From Lasioglossum baleicum (lineage: Eukaryota; Arthropoda; Insecta; Hymenoptera; Halictidae), in NCBI RefSeq assembly GCF_051020765.1, contig NC_134933.1:3162001-3226000 (forward strand): a stretch of 64,000 nt of DNA. Reading direction: 5' to 3'. The notes beneath the pieces are model-generated. The model was given only the letters and a program-made list of their open reading frames with translations, did not search any database and had not been told where the DNA came from. Shown one piece after another: positions 33,636 through 43,685 of this stretch. The position numbers and the translations under genes were made by a program. How positions within the stretch are numbered: position 1 is the first letter of the stretch; each line of letters opens with the position of its first letter.

Positions 33636-33760
33636 ACAGGGTAGCCAGTAACAACTAGCACTTGAATGTCTCGGTTGTTTCTAGAGATATTGAAAAACTT
33701 TATTAACAAACGTTGTTAAGGTCAGGGAAATCTTTTGGGAATTTTTTGCAGTTGGAGAAT
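33636..33760. repeat. Tc1/mariner-type end fragment
   Basis: TATACAGGGTAGCCAGTAAC is a terminus of the same style as others in the window. The partner end is missing. Confidence 0.4.
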
Positions 33761-33897
33761 GTTCGAAGATTTCAAGGTCACCTTCGCTTTTTTCAGCTCG
33801 ACGTTTTCTATAAAAAAGTGTTGATCTATATGTATGTCGAGAAATGATTAGTTTAGCAGATATTTTAAGTTGAATTCGGCATGTTATAACTTATAAC

Positions 33898-35209
33898 TAG
33901 ACTGCAGATGTTTATGCAAATGCATATTTTTATCGAAAATAGATAAAAAAACTGGGACCTAAACAGAAATTTGTTTTGTCATTAGAGGATTTTAAAAATA
34001 TAATTTTTTTAATTTTGCATATTGCATATGATTTGCATAAGTGCATATTTCTTGCATACATTTTGCATAAATATTCGACTATTTAATGCTACGCCAGAAT
34101 CAATAAGATAAATGTGCCTAAAATATTAAGCAGCTACGATCCACAATTAACAGAAACAAATTGTGCAACTATTGCTCGATTTGTGAATTCAGCAATGAGA
34201 GTATTATGGCTAAGTGGAGGCGAAGATAAAGTACTATTGCTCGTCACAGATGCAGCGACGTATATGTTGAAAGCTGGGAAGCATTTGAAAATATTTTATC
34301 CGTTGTACATAACTTGTTTGGTACATGGACTAAACCGAATTGCTGAGGAAATGCGACTGCAATTCCCTTCTGTTAATAAATTAATATCTACTGTTAAAAA
34401 AGTATTTTTAAAAGCTCCACTGCGCGTGGAAATTTATAAAAATAAATTACAAAATATGCCATTGCCACACCAGAACCTGTAATAACAAGATGAGGAACCT
34501 GGTTGGAAGCAGCGTTTTTTATGCAACGCATTTAGGAAGAATAAAAGACGTCATAGAATCGTTCGATGAAAAGGAGGATTGGTCAAGTAAATCGGCGACA
34601 GAAGCATTACGATGTAAGCATTTGCAACAAAATTTAACATTTATTCAGAGCCATTTCCAAATGTTACCTGAAGCCATGAAGAAATTGGAAACATTATCTC
34701 TAACGGAATCTATAGATTTGGTAACTATAGTTATAGAAAATTTAAAAATTATACCCGGTGATTATGGAGAAAAGGTTACATATAAAATGGAATCTGTATT
34801 GAAACGAAATGTATTATTAAAAATAAGCAAGATTTTGAAGGGTGGACACGTTGAAGGACCACGAGAGGTTCTGGCACATCATTGGGGTAAATTTAAATAT
34901 GCCCCTATAACATCATGTGATGTAGAACGCTCTTTTTTAGCGTATAAATTAATTTTAACAGACAAGAGGCATCAATTTACAATCGACACTATAGAAAAAC
35001 CTATTGTTGTATATGTATTGTAATTTAAATTATAATAAATAAAACAATCAAATAATTACTATTTTACAGATCCATACATGCATTCCCTATACATACAATA
35101 TTTAGCATATACCTTGCATACATCTTGCATATATTTTGCATATTTTTTTCATATTTCGATATAAATTCGATATAAATTCGATTATAAATGTATAAAGATC
35201 CGCAGTCTA
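33898..35209 (+). mobile_element. hAT element, transposase-bearing relative of the TAGACTGCGG MITEs
   Basis: TAGACTGCAGATGTTTATGC and the inverse ATAAAGATCCGCAGTCTA are flanked by CTTATAAC and GTTATAAC (7/8, a hAT-size duplication). Both subterminal regions (33905-34080 and 35085-35155) are packed with TGCATA repeats, plausible transposase-binding sites. It contains a decayed hAT transposase. At 1312 bp it is shorter than typical autonomous hAT elements (2.5-5 kb), so the 5' part of the gene is deleted. The ends match the ~200-bp derivatives at 23105, 37381, 52616 and 56698. Confidence 0.85.
34114..35023 (+). pseudogene. hAT transposase, C-terminal two thirds, frameshifted
   Basis: 34114-34482 encodes a segment with LLVTDAATYMLKAG (RNase-H-like Asp region) and CLVHGLNRIAEE (the CxxH motif seen in hAT transposases). 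The gene then breaks: a TGA stands where a Trp codon is expected in ITR-x-GTW, and the frame shifts. 34490-35023 continues with FYATHLGRIKDVIESFDE and ends in APITSCDVERSFLAYKLILTDKRHQFT, the C-terminal hAT dimerisation-type motif. The N-terminal zinc finger is missing. It is inactive. Confidence 0.85.
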
Positions 35210-35210
35210 G

Positions 35211-37085
35211 TTATAACAAGGCACAGCGTGGGTACAGATGCGACACAATGATGTTGAACGAATAATGGTCCCCTGTCTGGTCTTCCTAAAATTGTTTACC
35301 ATGTGTGAACCCTACTAGCAGCAAGATTCCAGTCGTCAGAGCGATTTCTCGCGGGTGCAACCGATCGGCAGACTGGTTTTCGGCGTATTGGGGGGCCCAA
35401 GTATGATAACAACAAGGCACAGCGTGGGCGTTATCGATTGTCGTTGATCCTGCCAGTGTCCTGTAATCGAGGATCGTCGCCGGTGTTGTATGACGGCATG
35501 TAGAAGCCGCTCGCGGCAATAAATCTCTGGCGTACGCGTGCGTTCCCTCGAGCGTTGGACGCCACGACGCGTTCATACGGAAAGTTCCGCGAAGTTAATT
35601 ACAAGAGAGCGGTCCCCGTTGCTCGTTACGTGTGCAGACTGTAGACGAGAGTGGCGTCGGCCACGGGATCCTCTAAATGGAATTTTCATCCCGGTGCGAA
35701 CCGTAGAGAGCAACGTCGCCGCTTTCGGTACAGAAATTGAGAAGCGACTTCCTTGAATTCCGCGATAAATAAGATACTGACGCCCCTTTCTCCCTCTATC
35801 TCATCTAGCAACTTTTAATTAAATTTCCCGGCCGAATCATTTCAGCCGTCGCGTCGCGTCGTCGTTTCCCTGTGCGATCGCCGCGTTTAATTACGCGACC
35901 TCGGGGCGAAGAAACAATCGTTCCATGGATTTACGGGGGACGGAGAACGCAAACGCGCATAAATCAATCGGCCGAATAGAGTTTTCGCCGGCCGATTAAT
36001 TTATGCATTGGCCGACGCCGAATTTTGATTTATCGCGCAAATATTTCGACGGACAACGCGGGACAACGTGCCCGGTCGATCGCATTGTGCGAAAGGGATG
36101 GTAGAGGCGTGCTATAGCGATCGATCCCCGCGTTGGCGGGGGAGGAATTGGTTATCTGGAGAACACGCTTCACTGGAATCGTGATTCCGGAAGAGATCAC
36201 ACCGGCAGAAAGCGTCCAGGAGCCAGCGCTCCCTGGGAAACGCCTTTTATTCGCTTTTTCTTTAGGTTGCGATTTATTTCAGTTTTTCGTTTTAGGGTTC
36301 GCCGTTCCTGTGTTGCGTTTTTATTGATCAAATTGGAAGAAATGCGGCGGAGAGAGTAACCGAATGCTACCTAGATAGCCTAATAACGATCCTGGAGTGA
36401 TGCGACAAAAGTACAAGAAATTCGAAATCCATCAATATATTGGCAATGAAAGCCATTCATGAGTATATTTTGCATTAAAAAAATAGATTAATTCAAAAAA
36501 CTTTCGTTTAATTAGTGAATTTCATGTTATATTTATTTTTTAATCAAATTGTCCATGTTATAAAAAATTGCAAGTGACTTTTGCGAATAATTGTACCCTC
36601 TGATTGTAGCTATATTCAGTGGTCTACACAGTTGTCGCGTTTCCATGCAAGTGAGAAGGACAACACAATAAATTTGACACATTTTGTAACAGTTCATCAT
36701 TTTTTGCTCTGTAACTGTTTAGTGAATCCTAATAAATTTTGAACATAATTAATTACATAATTTTTACTATATATAAAAAAACTGGAGTTTCTAGTTGTGT
36801 TTTTTCAAGGTTTAAATAGGGTTTGAAGTGGAATTTTATGAATTCTCCATAAGAAAACGTGTTAAAATGTGCAAACTTTAAGTTGCTATAATTCTTAAAC
36901 GGTGCAGTGAATCGAACCCGAACTTTGGTAATTGCATTAATTAATAAGGATTATATCTTGTCAAATTTTCAAAAATTTTTTTGCGTTTTTATATACCTCC
37001 AGAACATCCTTAAGAAAGAGGGAACAGTTGTTATGATAGAAAATACGCTTTTAAATAAGCCAGCAAATATCAATTATGAAAAATA
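35211..37085. other. No gene recognised; CpG-rich island
   Basis: 35215-36330 is CpG-rich and may be single-copy. An 18-bp direct repeat AACAAGGCACAGCGTGGG occurs at about 35215 and 35411. Frames at 35286-35576, 35538-35756 and 36133-36327 show no domain. 36360-37085 is AT-rich. Confidence 0.35.
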
Positions 37086-37089
37086 TAGG

Positions 37090-37690
37090 ATAAATGTATC
37101 TATTACTGCGGGCGTACGTTTTACTGCGGTATTTTTTCCTAATGAGGTTAAAATACGTAAAAATAAATATTCTGTCATAAATAAATTTCTACAATTCATG
37201 AGAATGTGTTATCGTTGGGGAGGCGAATAAACTTGCCAATCATACAAAAAAAAAATGTTATTGATTGTATTTTTTAATATTTTCTTGTGGTGTATTAGGT
37301 TTTGAGGGCCACCAATTTTTTTTGTATTCAGAAGACATCATTCTTCCATAAAATTATTACACATATTATTATTTCATCATTAGACTGCGGATTTGATGCA
37401 TTTATAACAAAAATTGGTACGTACAATTTAAAGCTGTGGATATATATAAACAATTTAAGAACATCAACGTATTAGTTTCAGTTTACTAAAATAATTAAAG
37501 GAAGAATGAAATTTTTATTTAGCTTCTGTGTCTTAGCATCGACGCAGACATTTTTTATATTGCATAAGGATCCGCAATCTATTCATCATACATAAAGTAG
37601 GAATAATATTAAAATAAAGTACGATCGAAGCAATAATACCGCAGTAATCGGCACAATTGCCTTATATCGTAACGATCCTGGTGTGATGTT
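37090..37690. repeat. Dispersed repeat interrupted by a hAT MITE
   Basis: Sequence at 37247-37380 and 37582-37680 matches 60470-60618 and 60841-60900 (landmarks TTTTTTAATATTTTCTTGTG, GTATTCAGAAGACAT, ACACATATTATTATTTCATS, GGAATAATATTAAAATAAAG). The copy here is interrupted by 37381-37581. The upstream portion matches 5926-6000. Confidence 0.75.
37381..37581. mobile_element. TAGACTGCGG-family hAT MITE, 201 bp
   Basis: TAGACTGCGGATTTGATGCA and the inverse GCATAAGGATCCGCAATCTA are flanked by an exact 8-bp duplication TTCATCAT (37373-37380 and 37582-37589). The homologous locus near 60590 lacks the insertion and has a single target copy, which confirms the boundaries. Confidence 0.95.
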
Positions 37691-38591
37691 TGATATGTTA
37701 AGAATGAAATGTTATATTCAATAAAAGTGTATCTATCACAGTGCCCGAAAAATGTGAAGATTTCGAACATATTTTAAATCTAATAAATGATGAAAAATCA
37801 AAATAGTTCACCATGTAAGATCAATAAAGATAGTTTAACAATACAGGCTCCAGGGCCTGCAAAAATCACGTTGCACCCTCGTCAGAGACCGATGTAGCCC
37901 TTCAGTTCGATCACCAGCCTTCAAAGCTGAAGTTAAACCGGCACGGGCGTTCCTTCAGAAATTGTAATCTCAGAGCTAATCTGACCGTTCGCGAACCTGT
38001 GTGCCACTTTTTCGCGTCCCGGTTGCCCATGGACGCGGAAGATAACCCGAAACGTAGAGACAAAGGTCGATGGGTGAAGGGGGATGAGGAGGGGGGATGG
38101 TTATAGATAGAAGCAGTAGACTGCTTATAGCCTGCTCGACGGGGCATATTAAAAATATATAGGAAAGTTATTATTGCTATCTGTTCCCGGGAAAATGTTT
38201 CTGAAAATGAGCCCAGCAGGATTCAACGGTGTCAGAATAATGCGATCTAATCAAATTATAACTGAGGCCATCTTTTTCTCTCAGCAGGAATCCTTTCAAA
38301 GATAGCCTCTACAAGCATCCGACCACGTTTTAATTGTTCACTTGAGAAAAATGAATAACGATAATTGAAACCGACGTTCAATCGCGATATAATTATAACT
38401 TCACATTGGAAAGTGTAAGCATTGAACGGGTGCGACAACAGCAATGACGGGTAAACAGAATAGCAATCATGGAGTCTAATAATAATCAAAAACGCGAATT
38501 CGACGTACAGTCATTATTAAATATTTCACGCCGACGCGACACGAACTTGAAAAGTCACCATGGAAATAGATTAAATGAATTTACACACTAT
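37691..38591. other. No gene recognised
   Basis: Intron-like DNA. 37850-38130 is more GC-rich with a minus-strand frame at 37911-38147 of low-information composition. Nothing further. Confidence 0.3.
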
Positions 38592-38901
38592 GGATCACTT
38601 TGGTCCCATGGAAATCACTGACACATTTCACCGACTCCAAATTTGACCGACAATAGCTTTGACCGACACGATTTTGACCGACAACAACTTGAGACGACCA
38701 CAGTAATAACCAACAGTAACATTGTTTGACAACAACGTTAGCCAACTGCGTATTTCTCCTACAAAGATTACCTCAGTTAGCGTATTGTTGAGATCCGAGT
38801 CGCATCGTACGTATTCGTTAGAACTACAATTCTTATTGTGAAATAATTATATTTTTACATAAAAGTAAAAGCGTTAGTGCACTGAATAGTTAAAGAAGAA
38901 A

Positions 38902-39222
38902 ATGTCAGCATCATCTGTAGAAGGTACAAATTCTGCAAAAAGTAATAACTCTGTTATTGCAGAAATTATATTATCAAGTAAACGAAAGTTAAAGATTTGT
39001 ATAGACGGATTTATATTCAACAAAAGTAGGAACAGAAATGATTTATACTATTGGACGTGTGAAAGAGGAGGAAGAAATGGCAATGGTTGTGATTGTACAG
39101 CTACAGCCATTACAGTATATTTTAATAATGAACACATTGTCCGAAAGCATGATACACTGAAGCATAATCATGCTCCTGAGGTATCACGTTGCGATATATT
39201 AAAATCTTGCAATAAAATGTAA
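38902..39222 (+). CDS. FLYWCH-type zinc-finger N-terminal part of MULE transposase
   Basis: 106-codon frame starting MSASSVEGTNSA. Residues about 36-90 fit a FLYWCH finger: GFIFNKSRNRNDLYYWTC, then GCDCTATAITV, then HIVRKHDTLKHNHAPE, giving the C-x-C-x-H-x-H set. It stops at 39222; related proteins would continue into the catalytic domain, so the stop is probably secondary decay. The finger probably binds element DNA. Confidence 0.7.
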   Translation: MSASSVEGTNSAKSNNSVIAEIILSSKRKLKICIDGFIFNKSRNRNDLYYWTCERGGRNGNGCDCTATAITVYFNNEHIVRKHDTLKHNHAPEVSRCDILKSCNKM

Positions 39223-39229
39223 AAAATGG

Positions 39230-40027
39230 CAATTAATACTAATGAAAAACCTAGCGTTATTATAAGAAATTTAAAAGTAGAAGTAAATAAGTATACCCGA
39301 GCATATATCTTCCGAGTGATAAGAATTTAAATGAACAAATACGCTATGTACGAAGAAAATTAAAAATTCCTGAACCACAAAATATATATCAGAATTGTAT
39401 TTGCCAGAAGAATGATCAAAAACTCTAAATGGAGAGCAATTTGGAAAAATTGTAAAAGATGGTTCACACTGCATTATACTATTCACTACGTGGGAAAATT
39501 TAAAAATATTATCTAAGAGTAAATGCTGGCTAATGGACGGGACCTTTAAAACACTTCCGAAACGAATGTTTTCAACGAATTAAAATTGCTGCTCCACCTG
39601 AATGCAATAATATAATCATGTGGTTTGATAAATATTATGTAAACGGCACAGTTCAGCAAAGCGAACGTAATAATAATAATCTAATTGTGTGTCTTCCACT
39701 ATTTCCACCGGAAATGTGGAACGATAACAATACGATAACAATTTATTCCATTTTCCTCGAACGCAGAATAATGTTGAACCGTGGCACCGGCGATGGCAAT
39801 GTTTGGTAGAGAGAGATTACGGCTTATTTACTATTATAAATAGTATCCAAAAAGAGCAACATACTGTTGAAATCATTCTAGAAAAACACGCAGTCGGTGA
39901 ACAGACAGAAAAGAAAAAGAAGAAGGATAGACTTGCAAAGGAACGTATTCAACAAATACTCAGAAATCGTACACATTACACAGCCACAAATTTTTTGCAG
40001 GCATTAGCACACAATATTAGATTATAA
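39230..40027 (+). pseudogene. MULE transposase catalytic and C-terminal remnants
   Basis: Around 39525-39560 one frame reads CWLMDGTFKTLPKR, the start of the MULE catalytic domain with its first Asp. It then breaks by frameshift. From about 39755 a clean frame gives NNVEPWHRRWQCLVERDYG and runs to 40027 with KEQHTVE and a Lys-rich tail, ending FLQALAHNIRL. At least two frameshifts separate the parts. Confidence 0.75.
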
Positions 40028-40694
40028 TAAATTTAATATAATTAATGTTTTTGTTACACAATTTATCGAATGTACTTAAAATCTTTGTTATATTGATCTA
40101 GACAAGTTACTAACAACGAGAATATTATTCTCCTTGCAACTATTATTTTTATCGCACAATTAATTGAAGGAAGCTTAAATTTTTCTTATTTATTATGTTA
40201 ATATTTTCGTTGTCATACATGTTTTTGTTGTTATACAGTCCATCAAATGTATTTGAAATTTTTATTATATTCATTATTAGTTAAATTGACTTCCTTTTCG
40301 CTATTTTGAGAATAATATATTGTATCTAATACTTTTTAAGAACATATCAATTATATACAAATACATTCTGTTCGGTTTGGTTTCACTGTGTTTCTTGTTA
40401 AATCTGTCCTCTCAATCACTATATCAAGAAAAAGTATATAATCGATGAGATAGTACATCCTTATTAGTGAACATCATATCGTGCATATCGTTGTAAATCG
40501 TGTTATTGTTGATTATTACTGTGGTCGTCTCAAGCCCTTGTCGGTCAAATACGTTGTCGGTCAAAATCGTTGTCGGTTAAAGGCGTTGTCGGCCGAAGCG
40601 ATTGTCGGTCAAATCTGGAGTCGGCGAAATGTTGTCGGCGAAAACCGTGTCGGAGAAATCTGTGTCGGTGATTTCCATGGGACCCGGATCACTT

Positions 40695-41492
40695 ATACAC
40701 ATACTGATTTTAAAGCAACAACATTATTTTATTTTTAGTCCGAAACCTTGGAATTAAAAGGTAAGGCAAGGGGTTAACGATCGGCAGGGTTCATTGTTAA
40801 ATTAAATTAGGTGTCCCGGACGCTTTCGCAGGAAACGAGCATGAAAATGGCGGCTCGCCCGCGAAACGACTAAATCATTCGTCCTGTGAACCGCGGGCAA
40901 AGGGACGATGGTTTTTTTTTCTTCTCGCGGATCCTCGGCAGCGGCGTCGTCGCGTCGTTGGCGGCGCGTTTCTGCAATTCCGAATTACGCGCGCGTATAA
41001 GTGTACTAATTAAGCGCGCCGTTGGATGCAACGCGGGTAATTGGACCATCTCCCGCTCTCGCCGGGATTTTTCGCTTGAATTTGTTCATCAAGTTCGACC
41101 TTGCGCGCGATATCGTGGCGCGAGCGCGCGCGCGCACGCCAAGCAGAACCGAACTGAGTTGAGGGCTTGCCACCACCGTTTTCTTACCGTCCGACTGGAA
41201 ATCCTGTTTCTATCTCCTGACATCATCCTCCGAAAAGGATTACTGCACTCAGCTTGTTCCGTCGATTGAAAAACAACGACTGCAATATTTATCAAAATCC
41301 TCGGCGTGGCGGACCCGCTACTACTACGATTATGCACTTAACTGTCTCGATGGCCGCTTCGAAATTGCTGGGAAAACTCCTGACGTATACTCTTTTACAT
41401 TTCTTAACTTCAGTGAATATCACGATTTTCCTGAACGGACAGCTTGAGTGAATTGTTTTAGTAGAATTGGGAAAGTGCAATATGTACATGCA
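40695..41492. other. No gene recognised; CpG-rich island
   Basis: 40800-41260 is GC-rich with a GCGCGAGCGCGCGCGCGC tract near 41115-41135. A frame at 40886-41269 overlaps an antisense one; neither has a recognisable domain. It may be old single-copy intron sequence. Confidence 0.35.
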
Positions 41493-41494
41493 TA

Positions 41495-42166
41495 CAGTTG
41501 GTGTACAAAGTATTCGTACACCTTTTAAAAACGAATAACTTTTTCAAATTTGTACCCAACAGCTTGAGTTTCTTTGAGACGTTAGAAGAGTTAGTATACT
41601 AGCTAATATGTAAATCATTTTTTTAAATTGCTGTTGGTCGCAATTGCGAAGGAAAAAGTAAAGGGCACGATTTTTACATTTTTTATCTTTGCTTGTAATG
41701 AAAATTTAAAACATGTATTTCGTAAATGTAAGTAAATTACATATATGAACAAAGTTTCATTGAAATCGGTTGACGCATAAAAACGCTATGCGCATTGCAC
41801 GATGTAAAAATCTTTGAATTTTAGGGTTTGCGATTCATTTTATTAAATCACAGATTCTTACAATTTTTTCTGCTTTCGATCAATTATATTTCATAACAAC
41901 CTAGATCGATTTTGATGAAACTTTGTACATGTATACATATAACTTAATTAGGCCTACAAAAGGTACCTTCTAAATTTTCATTACAAGCAGAAATAAAAAT
42001 TTTAAAAATCATAACTTTTACTTTTTTCTTCGCACTGGGGACAATAATAATTTAAAAAGAAAATTATTTACACATTAAGTAGTTGAAAAAAACTCAAGCT
42101 GTTGGGTTCGATTTTGAAAAAGTTATTCGTTTTTAAAAGGTGTACGAATACTTTGTACACCCACTG
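41495..42166. mobile_element. 672-bp palindromic Tc1-type MITE
   Basis: CAGTTGGTGTACAAAGTATT and an inverse ending GTACACCCACTG are flanked by TA (41493-41494 and 42167-42168). It has the same architecture and near-identical end sequence as 16942-17621, and the shared module beside the tip (AAGTTTCATTGAAATCGGTT). The arms are more diverged than the termini. No transposase. Confidence 0.85.
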
Positions 42167-42249
42167 TAGATGCTTCATCGGTAGAAAATTTCTGTTACAC
42201 AATTTTAACACGTCGACTGTTGAACAATTCCAGAGTAGAAACTTATTAG

Positions 42250-42432
42250 TAGACTGCGGATGTTTATGCAATTTTCAATGATTGTAGACAAATTATAAGA
42301 ATGCGGGACCAAATAAAATCCACATTTCATTGGTAATAAAATTTGTAGTTCCAAAATAAATGAAAAACGTACTAAATTCTGTCGAATTTGATACTCCAGC
42401 ATCTTCTGAAAATGTTTATAATTGTGCGACCT
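42250..42432. repeat. Truncated TAGACTGCGG-family MITE
   Basis: It starts TAGACTGCGGATGTTTATGC and aligns inversely with 6518-6718, but the far terminus is lost near 42432. Confidence 0.65.
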
Positions 42433-42801
42433 GTCAAGCAGAAGAACGAATGTTTTATACAAACAAAGAGGAGTAACGAAGTACTAGAATGGACATTAAA
42501 AATGAAATCGATAAATGTCAAAATCGCGTTAATGTAATTATTCAAACGAAGTAATATATTATACATTGACAAGTATCGTGTGAATTTTCTGTATGACGTT
42601 CGCAAAAATATTCGCAACTGAACGTCGTCTACCGAAGAATTGAAACAATTTTGATATTTGCAAATTTTCGATTCATAGAAATGTTTGTAAGTTTGTTTTG
42701 TTTCAGACACCTTCGATAACAGAATTGTCAGTTGATTCCTTCACCTGTATAAATTAATCTACGAAAAAGCACATTTGTCTAAACACCGTCAGAAAATTCG
42801 T
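42433..42801. other. No gene recognised
   Basis: AT-rich spacer with a minus-strand frame (42372-42710) that has no domain and overlaps the truncated MITE. Confidence 0.3.
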
Positions 42802-43082
42802 CCCCTGAATACTGTTCATTCTCGAGAATTCGTTCTCGAAAATTTCTCGAGAAATTTCATAATTGGTTATTTCTCATTTCTCGAGAAATTTAAATCTAGG
42901 AAAATTCTTATGGATCTCATTTATTTTATAACATATTTTCGGAAATGAACAAATACGTATGTCCTACCATCAGTCAAGATATGTTACATTTTAATGTAGG
43001 TATTTATTAAATATCACTGTTACTTGTGATTATACGAAAAAATGTCAGAGAAGAAATTTGCACTGTTCAATAAGGTAAATAT

Positions 43083-43161
43083 TAGGCTGGGGAAAAAGAA
43101 ATCCATTATTTTTACGTTATCTCAAGCGGAGAAATGATAGATTTCTTTTTCGCCAACCTAA
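43083..43161. mobile_element. 79-bp mariner deletion derivative
   Basis: TTAGGCTGGGGAAAAAGAAA and the inverse TTTCTTTTTCGCCAACCTAA are flanked by TA. The TTAGGTTGGC terminus is that of classic mariners. Little but the two terminal repeats remains. Confidence 0.85.
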
Positions 43162-43312
43162 TATAATGGCAAAATAAAAACATTTTTTGGAAACCATATT
43201 TCGAAATTTCAAGGTCATCGTTACTTTTACTTAAAGGAGGTCATATAATTATTCTATATTGCTATCCAGAAAAAAAATACAAATCCAACTATGTGTCATA
43301 TTCCATAGTTAA

Positions 43313-43485
43313 GGTGAATTTCACAATTTCCAAAATTTTCAATTTAAGTGCGCCACGTCATCCTTTTATCCGATCGATCTCAAACTTTGCACAAATTTTT
43401 TTCTCACCTAAAGGAACGATACTGGATAGTTGCTTTGCATTGTATCTCGATAAAAATTTTTCTCCAAGTGTAGCTTGGGTCCACC
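43313..43485. mobile_element. Possible TTAA-flanked short element
   Basis: GGTG...CACC lies between TTAA at 43309-43312 and 43486-43489. The inverted match is only about four bases, so this could be chance. Confidence 0.3.
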
Positions 43486-43685
43486 TTAATATTGGACAGG
43501 AATAAACATTGAGTTAATATTTTTTGCGCTTTCGATAAATATTATCAACGATATTCCAAATATCATATGTTTTCCAATATTTTTTATTTTATTAAAAATT
43601 CTAGAGAATTCTCGAGAAATATAGTCTTCTTTCTCATTTCTCGAGAAATGAAAAATGTTGAGAAATCAAGAACACTACCCCTGAA

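Larger units (their letters stand above)
38601..40685 (+). mobile_element. Mutator-like (MULE) element with FLYWCH-type transposase
   Basis: GGTCCCATGGAAATCACTGA at the left and its inverse at the right (one or two mismatches) form the termini. A 9-bp duplication GGATCACTT lies at 38592-38600 and 40686-40694. Subterminal arrays of TTTGACCGACA (about four copies at 38640-38700) and the inverse TGTCGGTCAAA-like unit (about nine at 40520-40670) flank the coding part. The 9-bp duplication and coding remnants fit Mutator-like elements. Transposase remnants span 38902-40027. Confidence 0.88.
42810..43677. mobile_element. hAT-like element, 868 bp, with CTCGAG-rich ends
   Basis: An exact 8-bp duplication CCCCTGAA (42802-42809 and 43678-43685) brackets ends reading TACTGTTCATTCTCGAGAA and, inverted, TAGTGTTCTTGATTTCTC. 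Subterminal TTTCTCGAGAAAT motifs repeat on both sides (42830-42895 and 43605-43650). The 8-bp duplication supports hAT; the terminus is unusual. It contains two smaller insertions. Confidence 0.75.

Noticed and set aside
43313..43485. piggyBac-like element between two TTAA sites
   Set aside because: Kept only as a low-confidence feature. The inverted match is four bases and TTAA is frequent in AT-rich DNA.
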